Below, in pieces: positions 33,214-42,851 of a stretch of DNA of 64,000 nucleotides (positions are counted from its first letter, which is position 1; the number at the start of each line of letters is the position of its first letter). Where the stretch lies: the NCBI GenBank assembly GCA_965276785.1, contig OZ255629.1, positions 3,782,001 to 3,846,000 on the forward strand, written 5' to 3'. The notes beneath the pieces were generated by a model. It was not told the origin of the DNA and searched no databases. It saw only the letters and a program-made list of their open reading frames with translations. Both the position numbers and the translations under genes were made by a program. Origin of the DNA: LMUY01 sp965276785 (GTDB lineage Bacteria; Pseudomonadota; Alphaproteobacteria; Acetobacterales; Acetobacteraceae).

Positions 33214-33216
33214 CTA
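33143..33216. repeat. Dispersed 74-bp palindromic repeat, copy 2 of 2
   Basis: Matches 7765-7838 with three differences; the stem is CGCTTCAGGTC/AACCTGAAGCG around GAGCC, with one mismatch. Its last three bases are the TAG stop codon (minus strand) of the MCP-like gene, so the repeat forms the end of that reading frame. Confidence 0.85.
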
Positions 33217-34797
33217 AGCGGCTCGGATCCCGATCAGGAAATCGGCAACGTGAGCGCGCATTTTGAGCTCGCGGTCGCCGACCGCACCAGCTGCGCCTAG
33301 CACGCGTGCCGCGATGCGGCCGGTATCCTCAGCATCACGCTGCACGTCCCCGGCGGTTCCGCTCACGTCGAGCGTGTTGCGCGCAGCGCCGGCAACGCTG
33401 CGGCTGATGGCGTCAGTTGCGGCCGCGTGTTGCCGCATCACGCCCGACACGTTGGTGGCTACGCCGCTGATTTGCCCGATCGTTGCATCGATGCCTTGCA
33501 GCGCGTCCACGGCGTCAGTCACGCAGAGCTGGATGGCGCCGATCTGCTTCGAAATCGTCTCTGTGGCGAGCGCCGCTTGCAGCGCGAGAGCTTTGACTTC
33601 CTGTGCCACCACCGAGAAGCCACGACCTGCCGGCCCTGCGCGAGCCGCCTCAATCATGGCGTTCAGAGACAACAGCTTGGTGCTCTCAGCGATGGCACGG
33701 ATGGTGGTCACGATCGCGCCGATTTGCCCCGCTGCGCCGCTGAGCCGCTCGATCGTTGCCGTGGTATGCCCCGCCCGTTCAACGGCTTGGCTCGCCATCT
33801 CGATGGAACCCGCCACACCGCGACTGACCTCCGAGGCTGTCGCTGCCAAGTCTCGGATGGCGGTGGCCGTAGCGGTCACGTGGGTGGCCGCCATCTGGGC
33901 TCCGGCCGCCATCGAAGCTGCACGCTGGGCGGTGGCATCCGACGCACGGGCGAGTTGTTCGGCCAGGGCCCGCATTTCCCCGGATACCTGGGCGAAGTCA
34001 TCCAGAGCTGCGCTGGCAACGGTGCTGAAGCTAAGCGTGCCGGCCTCCAGCACTTCGCTGGTTCGTCGTCGTGCCTCATAATCGAGCGTCCGAATTTCAG
34101 CGAAGCGGGCAACTTCTCCGCGGCGGAGGCGCTCGCGGGCATTGAGCAGATAGGCCCGGCGCAGCTCTTTCTCGACTTTGTAGTTTGCCAGCAGGGTCAG
34201 CAAGCCGGTCAGCACGACCGCGCTCAAAATCTGGTCCTTGGCGTTCGGAATGGTGTCGTTCATCCATGCTAGGTTGACAGATGTTGCAATACAAACGACC
34301 ACGGTCGTCCAAGCGGCAAACTTAAACCGAATCGATACTACAACATTGACGTAAAGGAGGGTGAGAATCGCAGCATAGCGATATAAGACTGCGACAGGAA
34401 ATTCGCTTCTATGGATGATAACCATGCCGACAACAAGGCTAAAAAGTGCAATAGAGGCAGGTATCAGCTCGCGAACGACGGTCGGCCGGGCTTCTCGGTT
34501 GTAAACGATTGCAAGGATGCTTATCGGCGTCACGACCAACAATTGCACGATCGTGGTCAGAACCGCAACATCGGGTAAATCCCGGTAATAGGTGACTATT
34601 GCTAAATTATAGGCCAGCAGGCTTAAGGAGTTATACCAGGTAAACATTTGGCGGCGGTCGGCGCTTGTCTCACGCTCAAACATCGCCTCCAAGGCGGGAG
34701 GAAAACTCAAACCCACGCGTTTTGCAAGCAGGCTAGCCTCGATCATCTCGGCAGTCGGTTCGCCAGCCTTTTCATCAGAGTCCACTTTGCTTGACAT
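33214..34797 (-). CDS. Methyl-accepting chemotaxis-type signal transducer with six-helix membrane sensor
   Basis: A 527-residue receptor. Residues about 50-215 form six hydrophobic segments with almost no periplasmic domain, unlike classical receptors; no HAMP domain is evident. The C-terminal half is an MCP signalling domain with the hairpin tip IAESTKLLSLNAMIEAARAG and FSVVAQEVKALALQAALATE, which contacts CheA/CheW. The N-terminus is a soluble, acidic 45-residue segment. The gene ends inside a dispersed repeat. The ligand is unknown; a membrane-state or energy sensor is an inference. Confidence 0.87.
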   Translation of the reverse strand: MSSKVDSDEKAGEPTAEMIEASLLAKRVGLSFPPALEAMFERETSADRRQMFTWYNSLSLLAYNLAIVTYYRDLPDVAVLTTIVQLLVVTPISILAIVYNREARPTVVRELIPASIALFSLVVGMVIIHRSEFPVAVLYRYAAILTLLYVNVVVSIRFKFAAWTTVVVCIATSVNLAWMNDTIPNAKDQILSAVVLTGLLTLLANYKVEKELRRAYLLNARERLRRGEVARFAEIRTLDYEARRRTSEVLEAGTLSFSTVASAALDDFAQVSGEMRALAEQLARASDATAQRAASMAAGAQMAATHVTATATAIRDLAATASEVSRGVAGSIEMASQAVERAGHTTATIERLSGAAGQIGAIVTTIRAIAESTKLLSLNAMIEAARAGPAGRGFSVVAQEVKALALQAALATETISKQIGAIQLCVTDAVDALQGIDATIGQISGVATNVSGVMRQHAAATDAISRSVAGAARNTLDVSGTAGDVQRDAEDTGRIAARVLGAAGAVGDRELKMRAHVADFLIGIRAA

Positions 34798-34907
34798 ACC
34801 TGTCCCACACGGCTGTAAAGCCTACGTCCATGCCAATTGTATTGCTGTTGCTTCATACACGAAGAGTGTTTACAAGAAGTTATTGCTCTGCGCATCCGGT
34901 CGAGCGC

Positions 34908-36275
34908 TCAAGCGCCCGGACCGAACTTGTCCCGGATGATTGCCGCCGGATGCGACGGCTGCAGCCGGTCTCCCCGCCCGAACAGCTTGTGCCGCAGCGT
35001 GCCCGGCGCATACGCCCGCTTATACCGCCCGCGCGCCTGCAGTTCCGGCACCAGCCAGCGCACGATCCCCGCAAACGTCTCATGCGCTACCACGAACGCG
35101 AGGTTAAACCCGTCCGCCCCGGTCGCGGCTAACCACGCCTCCATCCGGTCCGCCACCGTCGGCGCCGAGCCGGTGAACACCGGGCCGGCGCCGCCGATGC
35201 CGACATGCTCGGCGACGTCCCGCACCGTCCAGATGCGGTCGGGCTCGGCGCGGGTAACGTTCTCCATGGCGGAACGCCCGGCGTCGTTCTCGACGTAGCG
35301 GACCGGCTCGTCGAGGCCGTAGCCTGACAAATCCACCCCGATCCAGCCCGACATCAGCGCCAGCGCGCCCTCATGACTGACATAGGCGCGGTACTCGGCC
35401 AGCAGCGCCCGCGCCGCCGTGTCGCTTTCGGCCACGATGGCGGTGGCTAACGTGAACACGACAATCCGGCGCCCCTGCTCGGCCGCCAGCGCCCGGATGG
35501 CGGCCACCCGTGGCGCCACCGCCGCCACGCTCGGGCCGGAGACGAACACGCATTCGGCATGGCGGGCGGCGAAGGCGCGGCCGCGAGGAGAAGAGCCAGC
35601 CTGATAGATCACCGGCGTGCGCTGCGGCGACGGCTCGGCGAGATGGATGCCCTGCAACGCCGGGTCAGCGTGTTGAATGGCGCGCACGCGGTCTGGCCGG
35701 GCATACACCCTGCCCGTGCGATCGGCCAGCACGGCGTCATCGGCCCAACTGGCCTCCCAGAGCTTGTAGGCGGCTGCCATGATCGGCTCGGCGGCGTCGT
35801 AGCGGTCGTCATGCGCGGCCTGGCTTGGCTTGCCGGCGGCGCGGGCGGCGCTGTCGAGATAGCCGGTGACGACGTTCCAACCGATACGGCCCTCGGTGAG
35901 ATGGTCGAGCGTAGAGAAGCGTCGGGCGAGCGGCGCCACTGGCTCGTACGACAGGTTCACCGTGGCGCCGAACCCCAGGTGCTGGGTGACCGCCGCCATG
36001 GCCGGAATCACCAGCAGCGGGTCATTGGCGGGCACCTGGGCGGCGCTGCGTAAGGCCGCTTCGGGGCCGCCGCCATAGACATCATACACGCCCAGCACGT
36101 CGGCGAAGAACACACCGTCGAACAGGCCGGCCTCCAGCAGGCGAGCGAGATCGGTCCAGTACGACAGCGTCTTGTATTCAGTGGAGCGATCGCGCGGGTG
36201 GGTCCAGAGGCCCGGCGCCTGATGGCCGATGCAGTTCATGGTAAACGCGTTGAGCCGGATTTCGCTGCCCGTCAC
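34908..36275 (-). CDS. LLM-class FMN-dependent monooxygenase (NtaA/SnaA/DszA family)
   Basis: A 455-residue flavin-dependent monooxygenase. Typical blocks are LNAFTMNCIGHQAPGLWTHP, FDGVFFADVLGVYDVYGG, RFSTLDHLTEGRIGWNVVTG, PVIYQAGSSPRGRAFAARHA and the C-terminal LRHKLFGRGDRL. Members oxidise nitrilotriacetate, sulfur heterocycles or alkanesulfonates with reduced FMN from a separate reductase; the flavin reductase at 40616 is a possible but distant partner. GTG start. The substrate is unknown. Confidence 0.9.
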   Translation of the reverse strand: MTGSEIRLNAFTMNCIGHQAPGLWTHPRDRSTEYKTLSYWTDLARLLEAGLFDGVFFADVLGVYDVYGGGPEAALRSAAQVPANDPLLVIPAMAAVTQHLGFGATVNLSYEPVAPLARRFSTLDHLTEGRIGWNVVTGYLDSAARAAGKPSQAAHDDRYDAAEPIMAAAYKLWEASWADDAVLADRTGRVYARPDRVRAIQHADPALQGIHLAEPSPQRTPVIYQAGSSPRGRAFAARHAECVFVSGPSVAAVAPRVAAIRALAAEQGRRIVVFTLATAIVAESDTAARALLAEYRAYVSHEGALALMSGWIGVDLSGYGLDEPVRYVENDAGRSAMENVTRAEPDRIWTVRDVAEHVGIGGAGPVFTGSAPTVADRMEAWLAATGADGFNLAFVVAHETFAGIVRWLVPELQARGRYKRAYAPGTLRHKLFGRGDRLQPSHPAAIIRDKFGPGA

Positions 36276-36494
36276 GGTGGTTCGCTCCTGCGCCGCAGCG
36301 CTCAGGTCACGCTGCCCGGAACTGTGTCTGCGACGCTAGCAAGAAATCCGGGTCTTGCGCGGGTGTTGCATAGCAGCAACGAAAACCGCAAATGCAATCG
36401 AAGCCAGCCCGTTCTGCCATCGCACTGATTGCTGCCTGCGCGGCAATTTTCTATGCATACGAATGAATGCAATTAGCAGTGGACGGTACGTGTC

Positions 36495-36911
36495 GTGAAA
36501 TCCTCAGTGTTGCTTCCGACTTTCATACTCCTATCTGGCTGCGCCTCGATCGTTTCTGGAACGACGCAAGAAGTGCGGGTGGAGAGTTCGCCGCCTGGTG
36601 CGAACTGCAGTCTTAGTCGCGATGGCTTGCAGGTGCAGCAGGTTGTCACGCCTGCAAGCACGATTGTGCAACGGACCAGTCGCAGCCTGGTGGTTGCATG
36701 CACCAAGCCCGGGTATGCACAGGCATCCTCCCCAGCGCCTTCATCGGTCGAGCCGTGGGTGTTCGGCAATCTCCTGTTCGGCGGCGTCATTGGCGTTGTG
36801 GTCGACCTTTCGACCGGCGCCAGCAATAAATATCAGTCGCCTGTGGTCGTGACCTTACCAATCAGTCCTCAGCCGTCAGTCACGCAATCGGCGGCTGAAC
36901 CCGTTGGGTGA
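36495..36911 (+). CDS. Small putative lipoprotein
   Basis: A 138-residue protein with a lipoprotein signal: MKSSVLLPTFILLSGC, lipobox LSGC with Cys16. The following VESSPPGANCSLSRDGL resembles a PEGA-like beta domain found in surface lipoproteins. One glycine-rich hydrophobic segment, NLLFGGVIGVVVDLSTGA, lies near the C-terminus. GTG start. Function unknown. Confidence 0.7.
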   Translation: MKSSVLLPTFILLSGCASIVSGTTQEVRVESSPPGANCSLSRDGLQVQQVVTPASTIVQRTSRSLVVACTKPGYAQASSPAPSSVEPWVFGNLLFGGVIGVVVDLSTGASNKYQSPVVVTLPISPQPSVTQSAAEPVG

Positions 36912-37314
36912 GGCGATAAGTCCGCCTGGGAGATTGGGGCCCAACCAGGCGGAAGCACGCCGGGTCGCAAACGCTGCATACCCCTTTCTCTGCTGCGCAG
37001 TGTGCGGGTTGCAATTACCAGCATGTCTGCAAGTCGCTCATTTGGATCACGACTCCAGCAATAATGGGCCAGATAACCTGGCCCATCTCTGCCCGACACA
37101 TCACGGCATGTATGATGCTGGCCTCTATCCGTGCGAGGCAATCCGCTTGCTGCAAGCCCACTGGCAAGCGACGCAAGGCCGCCCAGACCACAAGGCAAGA
37201 ATGAAAGACGCGGGTGCCAAAGCGGCGCTCGCTCGCAAGCGCAGTGCTGCCGCGCGAAAAGCTGTTCTCACCCGCCATGCCAACGATCTGGCCCGGAGGA
37301 CGGCGAACTCTTAA
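36904..37314 (+). CDS. HNH endonuclease-like protein
   Basis: A 136-residue protein with a compact HNH/zinc site: CCAVCGLQL, VAHLDHDSSNNGPDNLAHLC and PTHHGMYDAG. The Cys pairs would bind a structural zinc and AHLDH gives the catalytic His. The C-terminal third is basic and Ala/Lys-rich, which suits nucleic-acid binding. The TTG start overlaps the lipoprotein stop. No phage or restriction neighbours are present, so its role is open. Confidence 0.75.
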   Translation: MGEAISPPGRLGPNQAEARRVANAAYPFLCCAVCGLQLPACLQVAHLDHDSSNNGPDNLAHLCPTHHGMYDAGLYPCEAIRLLQAHWQATQGRPDHKARMKDAGAKAALARKRSAAARKAVLTRHANDLARRTANS

Positions 37315-37348
37315 GCCAATCCGCGGAGAGGAGTGCCGAAGCTTACCA

Positions 37349-40300
37349 TCAAGCTGCCCGGCGCTGTGTCTCCGATGCCAGCAAGAACTCCAGATCCTCC
37401 GAGTCCAACCCCGCCGCATCCACTTCTGCGTCCAGCGCGATGCCTGCCAGCTCCGCCTTGCGCACCTGCAACTGGATGATGCGCTCCTCAACCGTATCCG
37501 CCGCGATCAGCTTGTAGACAAACACCGACTTGGTTTGCCCGATGCGGTGTGCCCGGTCGCTGGCCTGGTCTTCTACCGCCGGGTTCCACCAGGGATCGTA
37601 ATGGATCACCGTGTCGGCCGCGGTGAGGTTCAGCCCGCGCCCGCCCGCCTTCAGGCTGATCAGGAACAGCGGCACTTCGCCGGCCTGGAATGCGCGCACC
37701 GGCTCAGCGCGGTCCCGCGTGTCGCCGCGCAGCTCCACAAAGGGCAGCCCGGCGGCGTTCAAGCGCGGCTTGATCAGGTCCAGCATCGAGGTGAATTGGC
37801 TGAAGATCAGGATCCGCCGGCCCTCGGGCAGCATGCCCTCCACCATCTCCATCAGCGTGTCGAGCTTGGCCGAGGGCGCCTCGCTGATCCCCGAGGCGAG
37901 CTTCACCAGCCGCGGGTCGCAGCAGGCCTGGCGCAGCTTGAGCAGCGCGTTCAGCACCACGAACCGGCCCTGCCCCGGGCCCAACTCGGCCAGTTGGTCG
38001 CGCACGCTGTCGTGCAAGGTGGCGCGGATGGTGTCGTATAGCTCGCGCTGTTCCGGCCCGAACGTGATATGGCGGAGGATGGTCTCCTTCGGCGGCAACT
38101 CCGCTGCCACCTCCGCCTTGGTGCGGCGCAGGATGAACGGCCGGATGCGGCGGGACAACTGGCCGCGACGTACCGGGTCGCCTTCCTTTTCGATCGGGGA
38201 GCGGAACCGCTTGCCGAAAGAGCGCCGATCCCCCAGCAAGCCCGGCTGCAGGAAGGCGAATTGCGACCACAACTCGTCCAGGTTGTTCTCGATCGGCGTG
38301 CCCGAGAGGCAAATCCGGTGCCGTGCCTCGAGCTGGCATACCGCGCGAGTGGCCTTGGCGTCGGGGCTCTTGATCGCCTGCGCCTCGTCCAGCACGATGA
38401 TGTGCCACGGGATCTCCCGCATTGCCTCCGCGTCACGCGCCAGCACCGCATAGGTGGTCAGCACCACGGCCACCCCCTCCAGCCGGGCGCGGGTGGCTTC
38501 GCGGCCCTGGCCATGCAGCACCGCCACGTCGAGATGCGGCGCGAACCGGGCCAGCTCGGCCTGCCAGTTCGCCACCAGGCTGGTCGGCACCACCACGAGC
38601 ACCGGCCGGTCCAGGCGGCCGGCAGCATGTTCCGCGGCGATGTGGGCGATGGTCTGCGCGGTTTTGCCCAGGCCCATCTCGTCGGCCAAGAAGCCGCCCA
38701 AATCATGCGCGCGCAAATGCTGCAGCCAATTGAGCCCGTATTGCTGGTAGGGCCGTAACGTCGCGCTGAAGCCGGGCGGGACCGGCACGTCCGCGACCGG
38801 CGGCAACTCGCGAAACCGCTCCACCGTCGCCACCACGTCCGCCGCGTCTTGCCAGCGCGTCGTCAACAACTCCTCCAGGTCCAGCACTGAAGCTGCTTCG
38901 CCCTGCGGCAGGACCAAGGTCGAATCGCTGCGGTCGGCCGCAGCCTCAATCAGGTCCCCCATCACCGCCATAATCCGCCGCACCCGCTCGGCCGGCAGGC
39001 GTACTACGCGGCCATCGTCCAAGCTGGTCACCAGCTCGTCGGTTACCGTGCGCAGCGCGTCGGGGCCGCGCTCCATCAGCCGCACCAGGATAGGCAGCAG
39101 CGGCACGCGGGCGCCGTCCACCTCGATCCCCAGGTCGAGCGAGAAGCTGCCGCGCTCGGCATCGCTCACCCGCGCGTCCAGCATGCCCACCGCCTTGGCC
39201 ACGCGCGGGCCGAACCCGGCCTCAATCACGCAGCCCCAACCCTGCTCCTGCAAATTCGGCAGCTTTTCGGTTAGGAACCGGTGCCATTGCTCCGCCGAGT
39301 CCGGCCCACGCAGCACATGCACCCGCCGCCCCTTGCCGCCGCTGCCGCCCTCAACGCGAAGCTGTACGAAGCCAAACTCCGCCAGCTTTGTGGCCGCCAC
39401 CGCTTCTGCCGCCGGGTCGCGACGGACGAATTCCTGCCCGCGCGGCCCTGATACGGGCACGAACTGGCGTTCGTCGTCCGCCTCAGCCATGCCACGGCCG
39501 CCGTTTTCCCCGGCGTAATCGAAGTCCAGCGCGAGCGTATCGAGCAGGACCTGGCGGCCGAACTCGTCCGGCCCGTGCCGCTTGCGCAGCCGCAGCACTG
39601 GACTGGCCGTGCGCTCCACGATCACCCGGTCGCTCTCCAGCGCGGGCAGCGGGATTGGCGCGCGCTTGCGTCCCCGCGCCGGCTTGGCCGCAGGCGGCGC
39701 GGCCTCGCGGAACCGCGCCTGACCGGTCGCCCCGCTGGCAGCGTCCACGTACCAGTTTCCGCCCTCTCCCATCAGCACCGCTGACTTGGACGGCAGCGGG
39801 GGCGGCGACCCGGCGTCGAACGAGCGCGGCGGCCCGGGCAGCAGGCGCCGCCCATTCGGCGCCCAGCGTGCTTGTCCCGATTGCAGCAACAGCCCGACGA
39901 CCTCGCTCAGCCGCTCCGGAGCCACCGCGGTCACCGCGCCGGTCAGCGCGCTCGCCAGCGCCTTGGCGTCTGCGCTGGCGGCCGGGTCGGCCAGGATGCG
40001 CTCGGGCGCTGCTCCTTCCGTGCGGCCGGACCCTTCATCCAGCAGCAGGGCGCGCACGGTGCAGGCGGCCGGAGGCGTCGCGGCGGCGAGCTCGAACACC
40101 AAACGGCGCGGCGGCTGGGCGGCGGCTGGGCGGTCCAACGTCTCGGCCGGTTCCACCCGCCGCAGGCTGGGGAACCGGTCCAGCGCCGCCAGCCCGGTCG
40201 CGGCCAAATGCGGGCAGGCCGGCTGCCGGCAGGTGCAGCGCGTGCCGAAGCCGACCCGGCGCCCCCGTGCCATGGGCGTGAGCGTGGCCGTCCGCCGCGT

Positions 40301-40444
40301 GCCGCCATCGGCCACCGCCGCGGTGATCGACTCGCCCGCAAGCGCCACCTCGACCGCGCCCAGCAGCACCAGGCTGCGGCCCCGGGTGAGGGTCTTGGCT
40401 TCGAACAAGCCGCGAAGGTCGTCGGCGGAAAACGGCGTCGGCAT
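37349..40444 (-). CDS. SNF2/RapA-like helicase with SWIM zinc finger
   Basis: A 1031-residue SNF2-family ATPase that would translocate on DNA or remodel nucleoprotein. An N-terminal SWIM finger (CTCRQPACPHLAATGLAAL, about residues 67-85) precedes a long variable region. The C-terminal motor is complete: Walker A ADEMGLGKTAQTIAH, box II VLDEAQ, LSGTPIENNLDELWSQFAFL, and LISLKAGGRGLNLTAADTVI followed by DRAHRIGQTKSVFVYKL. ATG 40444 is chosen; upstream in-frame ATGs add up to about 24 residues. The partner and target are unknown. Confidence 0.92.
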   Translation of the reverse strand: MPTPFSADDLRGLFEAKTLTRGRSLVLLGAVEVALAGESITAAVADGGTRRTATLTPMARGRRVGFGTRCTCRQPACPHLAATGLAALDRFPSLRRVEPAETLDRPAAAQPPRRLVFELAAATPPAACTVRALLLDEGSGRTEGAAPERILADPAASADAKALASALTGAVTAVAPERLSEVVGLLLQSGQARWAPNGRRLLPGPPRSFDAGSPPPLPSKSAVLMGEGGNWYVDAASGATGQARFREAAPPAAKPARGRKRAPIPLPALESDRVIVERTASPVLRLRKRHGPDEFGRQVLLDTLALDFDYAGENGGRGMAEADDERQFVPVSGPRGQEFVRRDPAAEAVAATKLAEFGFVQLRVEGGSGGKGRRVHVLRGPDSAEQWHRFLTEKLPNLQEQGWGCVIEAGFGPRVAKAVGMLDARVSDAERGSFSLDLGIEVDGARVPLLPILVRLMERGPDALRTVTDELVTSLDDGRVVRLPAERVRRIMAVMGDLIEAAADRSDSTLVLPQGEAASVLDLEELLTTRWQDAADVVATVERFRELPPVADVPVPPGFSATLRPYQQYGLNWLQHLRAHDLGGFLADEMGLGKTAQTIAHIAAEHAAGRLDRPVLVVVPTSLVANWQAELARFAPHLDVAVLHGQGREATRARLEGVAVVLTTYAVLARDAEAMREIPWHIIVLDEAQAIKSPDAKATRAVCQLEARHRICLSGTPIENNLDELWSQFAFLQPGLLGDRRSFGKRFRSPIEKEGDPVRRGQLSRRIRPFILRRTKAEVAAELPPKETILRHITFGPEQRELYDTIRATLHDSVRDQLAELGPGQGRFVVLNALLKLRQACCDPRLVKLASGISEAPSAKLDTLMEMVEGMLPEGRRILIFSQFTSMLDLIKPRLNAAGLPFVELRGDTRDRAEPVRAFQAGEVPLFLISLKAGGRGLNLTAADTVIHYDPWWNPAVEDQASDRAHRIGQTKSVFVYKLIAADTVEERIIQLQVRKAELAGIALDAEVDAAGLDSEDLEFLLASETQRRAA

Positions 40445-40615
40445 GCAGCTTCTATCCCACTGTCCCAATCGTGCGGACGCGCCCATGCGCTGCCGCAGTG
40501 CAGCACTATAGCGCATCGGCCGCGGGCCACGCACCCTTTCTGCGGCACTTCTTCCTAGCGTATACCGCGCAGTCGCAGGGTGTGCAGCTGCCGGACCCAT
40601 GCTAGAGCGGGAAGC

Positions 40616-41128
40616 ATGGCAGCGCACCCAAGCCCGCCGGTGGGCATCGCATTCCCCGAGCAGATGATCGACCGCGACACTTTCCGCATCTGTATGCGGC
40701 AGGTCCCCGGCGCCGTGAGCATCGTCACCACCCTGCACGAAGACTTGCGCGGCGGCCTGACGGCGACGGCGGTTTGCTCCGTCTCTGCCGAGCCGCCGCA
40801 ATTGCTGGTCTGCATCAACCGGTCCGCCAGCGCGCAGCCGCTGATTGCCGCGTCGGGCCGCTTCGGTGTCAGCTTCCTATCGCATCAGCAGCAGGACGTG
40901 GCAGACGCCTTCTCCGCCTCGCTGGACGACCGGTTCGAGGCAGGGGACTGGATGGTGCTTGGCTCGGGAATCCCGCTGCTGCGGGGCGCCGCCGCCGCGT
41001 TCGACTGCGTGGTGGTGCAAACCCTCCAAGCCGGCACGCACACCATCTTTATTGGCGCCATCGTCGCTGCCGTGGCGCAGGAGACGCAGAACCTCGTCTA
41101 CAAATCCGGCACCTACGGCAGCATCTGA
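40616..41128 (+). CDS. Flavin reductase-like (FMN-binding) protein
   Basis: A 170-residue flavin reductase-domain protein (HpaC/DIM6 type): FRICMRQVPGAVSIVTT, GGLTATAVCSVSAEPPQLLV and FGVSFLSHQQQDVADAF. Such proteins supply reduced flavin to monooxygenases, so it could serve the LLM monooxygenase 4 kb away. ATG 40616 follows AGCGGGAA. It ends 4 bases from the convergent nitroreductase. Confidence 0.9.
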   Translation: MAAHPSPPVGIAFPEQMIDRDTFRICMRQVPGAVSIVTTLHEDLRGGLTATAVCSVSAEPPQLLVCINRSASAQPLIAASGRFGVSFLSHQQQDVADAFSASLDDRFEAGDWMVLGSGIPLLRGAAAAFDCVVVQTLQAGTHTIFIGAIVAAVAQETQNLVYKSGTYGSI

Positions 41129-41132
41129 CGGG

Positions 41133-41729
41133 TTAGCCGGGAAAGCCGCCCTCGAAAGCGATCTGCGAGACCGGCAACCGCTCGTTCGGTATCTCGCGCG
41201 CCGCCAGAGCCTCCGGCAGCGTGGACTTGTCGCCTTTCCGCCCGACAGCGAACAATTGCTCCACGCGGTAACCTTGCGGCACGTTCAACTCGGCAAACGC
41301 CCGCTCGATGTCAAAGCCCACCATGCCATGCGCATGCCAGCCGGACAGGCTGGCTTGGAGCGCAAGATTTTCCCACGCCGCGCCAGCGTCCAGCGAGTGG
41401 CTGTGCGACGGTACCGGAGCGTCCTTGCCCGGCGGCACCATGGTGGAGTTGGACACGAGAACGACCAGCACCGCCGCGTTCTTTGCCCAGGATTGATTGA
41501 ATTCGACCAGCAAGCCTAGAAATTTGTCGAAATGCGGCGTGTCACGTCGCGCATAGAGAAAGCGCCAGGGCTGCGAGTTGTAGGAGGATGGCGCCCATCT
41601 CGCCGCTTCGAACAGCTTCATCAACTCGGCCTCCGGCATGGCCTCGCCGGTGAAGGCTCGCGGCGACCAGCGATCGACGAATAGCTTATCGACCGGATAG
41701 TCCGGCCGCCGCGGATTGGTGTCGTCCAT
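41133..41729 (-). CDS. Nitroreductase family protein
   Basis: A 198-residue FMN nitroreductase-fold protein. RWSPRAFTGEAMPEAELMKL and AARWAPSSYNSQPWRFLYAR form the flavin phosphate site, and LALQASLSGWHAHGMVGFDI is the central helix. ATG 41729 is preceded by AAGGAG at the right distance, so the longer TTG start is not used. It could reduce quinones or nitroaromatics. Confidence 0.9.
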   Translation of the reverse strand: MDDTNPRRPDYPVDKLFVDRWSPRAFTGEAMPEAELMKLFEAARWAPSSYNSQPWRFLYARRDTPHFDKFLGLLVEFNQSWAKNAAVLVVLVSNSTMVPPGKDAPVPSHSHSLDAGAAWENLALQASLSGWHAHGMVGFDIERAFAELNVPQGYRVEQLFAVGRKGDKSTLPEALAAREIPNERLPVSQIAFEGGFPG

Positions 41730-41812
41730 GAGCAACTCCTTGTTGAAACCGTCGTGGTTCTAGCAGCCGCACCCAATTCCGTCTCGCGACAACAGCGCGG
41801 CTTAACGGCGCG

Positions 41813-41840
41813 TCAACCTTTTGCTGTCAAGCTCCGATCG
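41813..41840 (+). promoter_or_regulatory. Possible sigma-28-type flagellin promoter
   Basis: TCAA, then 16 bases, then TCCGATCG, 43 bases before the flagellin start. It resembles the flagellar TAAA-N15-GCCGATAA consensus at the CCGAT core only. Confidence 0.3.
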
Positions 41841-41882
41841 ATCCGCAGCGGTGCGGGCGTTCTGGCGGGCAGGTAGAATACC

Positions 41883-42782
41883 ATGTCGATCGGGTCCTTG
41901 AATACCAATCTGGGTGCTGTTGCCGTTCTGCAGACGTTGAACGGGACCAGTTCCGCGCTGCAGACGACTGAAAAGCAGATCTCGACCGGCTACGCGGTGA
42001 GTGACACCACCGACAATGGGGGCGCCTTCGCAGTGGCGCAACAAGTCCGCTCGAACGTGACCGCGCTGACCAGCGTCAATCAGCAACTCGGCAATGCGCA
42101 GGGCTTGGTCACCACGGCGCTCACGTCACTGACGAGCATCTCCAATGCGCTTACCACCGCGAAGGGCCTGCTGGTGAAGATCAGCGACCAAAGCCTATCG
42201 GACGACCAGCGGGACCAATACGTCACCTCGTTCAAATCGCTGATCTCGCAGGTTGCGGACGCGGTGGACGACTCAACCTATAATGGGCAAACTTTGCTCG
42301 GCGCGGCCTCCGGTCCGGTCGCGGGCACCGGAAAAGCCGTAATCAACAATGAATCCGGCACGACGAAACTGCTGAGCGCTGAAGACGTGAGCAACTTGCC
42401 GAACACCTTGGCTGGGCTGATCGGCGCCACCTTCAGCCGCAACAGCGCCGGGGTAGATACCTTCTCCACCCCGACGGCTTCTGCTGCGCAGACGGCGGCC
42501 GGCGCGGCGCTGCAGCAACCTGGCCCATTCACCGTGGTGCAGACAGCGCTCAACAATCAACTCGACCAAGTGGGCGCCGATTCCAACTACCTCAACACTC
42601 AAATCACCCTTAACAGCGACAAAATCGACAGTTTAAACGGCGGCCTCGGCGCCTTGATCGACACCGACCTGTCGAAGGAATCGGCGGTGCTGCAGTCGTT
42701 GCAGATTAAGCAGCAGCTTGGCACCCAGTCCCTCTCGGTGGCCAACCAGGCGCCGCAGGGCTTGCTGAGCCTGTTCAAATAG
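41883..42782 (+). CDS. Flagellin
   Basis: A 299-residue flagellin. N-terminal D0/D1: MSIGSLNTNLGAVAVLQTLN with KQISTGYAVSDTTDNGGAFA; C-terminal D1/D0: KESAVLQSLQIKQQLGTQSL, SVANQAPQGLLSLF. The central variable domain is short. The classic N-terminal Asn-Thr is kept. No flaF, flbT or other flagellar genes are adjacent, so it is an orphan locus followed by a receiver protein. Confidence 0.92.
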   Translation: MSIGSLNTNLGAVAVLQTLNGTSSALQTTEKQISTGYAVSDTTDNGGAFAVAQQVRSNVTALTSVNQQLGNAQGLVTTALTSLTSISNALTTAKGLLVKISDQSLSDDQRDQYVTSFKSLISQVADAVDDSTYNGQTLLGAASGPVAGTGKAVINNESGTTKLLSAEDVSNLPNTLAGLIGATFSRNSAGVDTFSTPTASAAQTAAGAALQQPGPFTVVQTALNNQLDQVGADSNYLNTQITLNSDKIDSLNGGLGALIDTDLSKESAVLQSLQIKQQLGTQSLSVANQAPQGLLSLFK

Positions 42783-42851
42783 CCGGTCATGCCCGGGCGG
42801 GCTGACAACGCGGGAGTAGTTCCGCCCGGAAAGAAACCGCACTAAGCTCGC

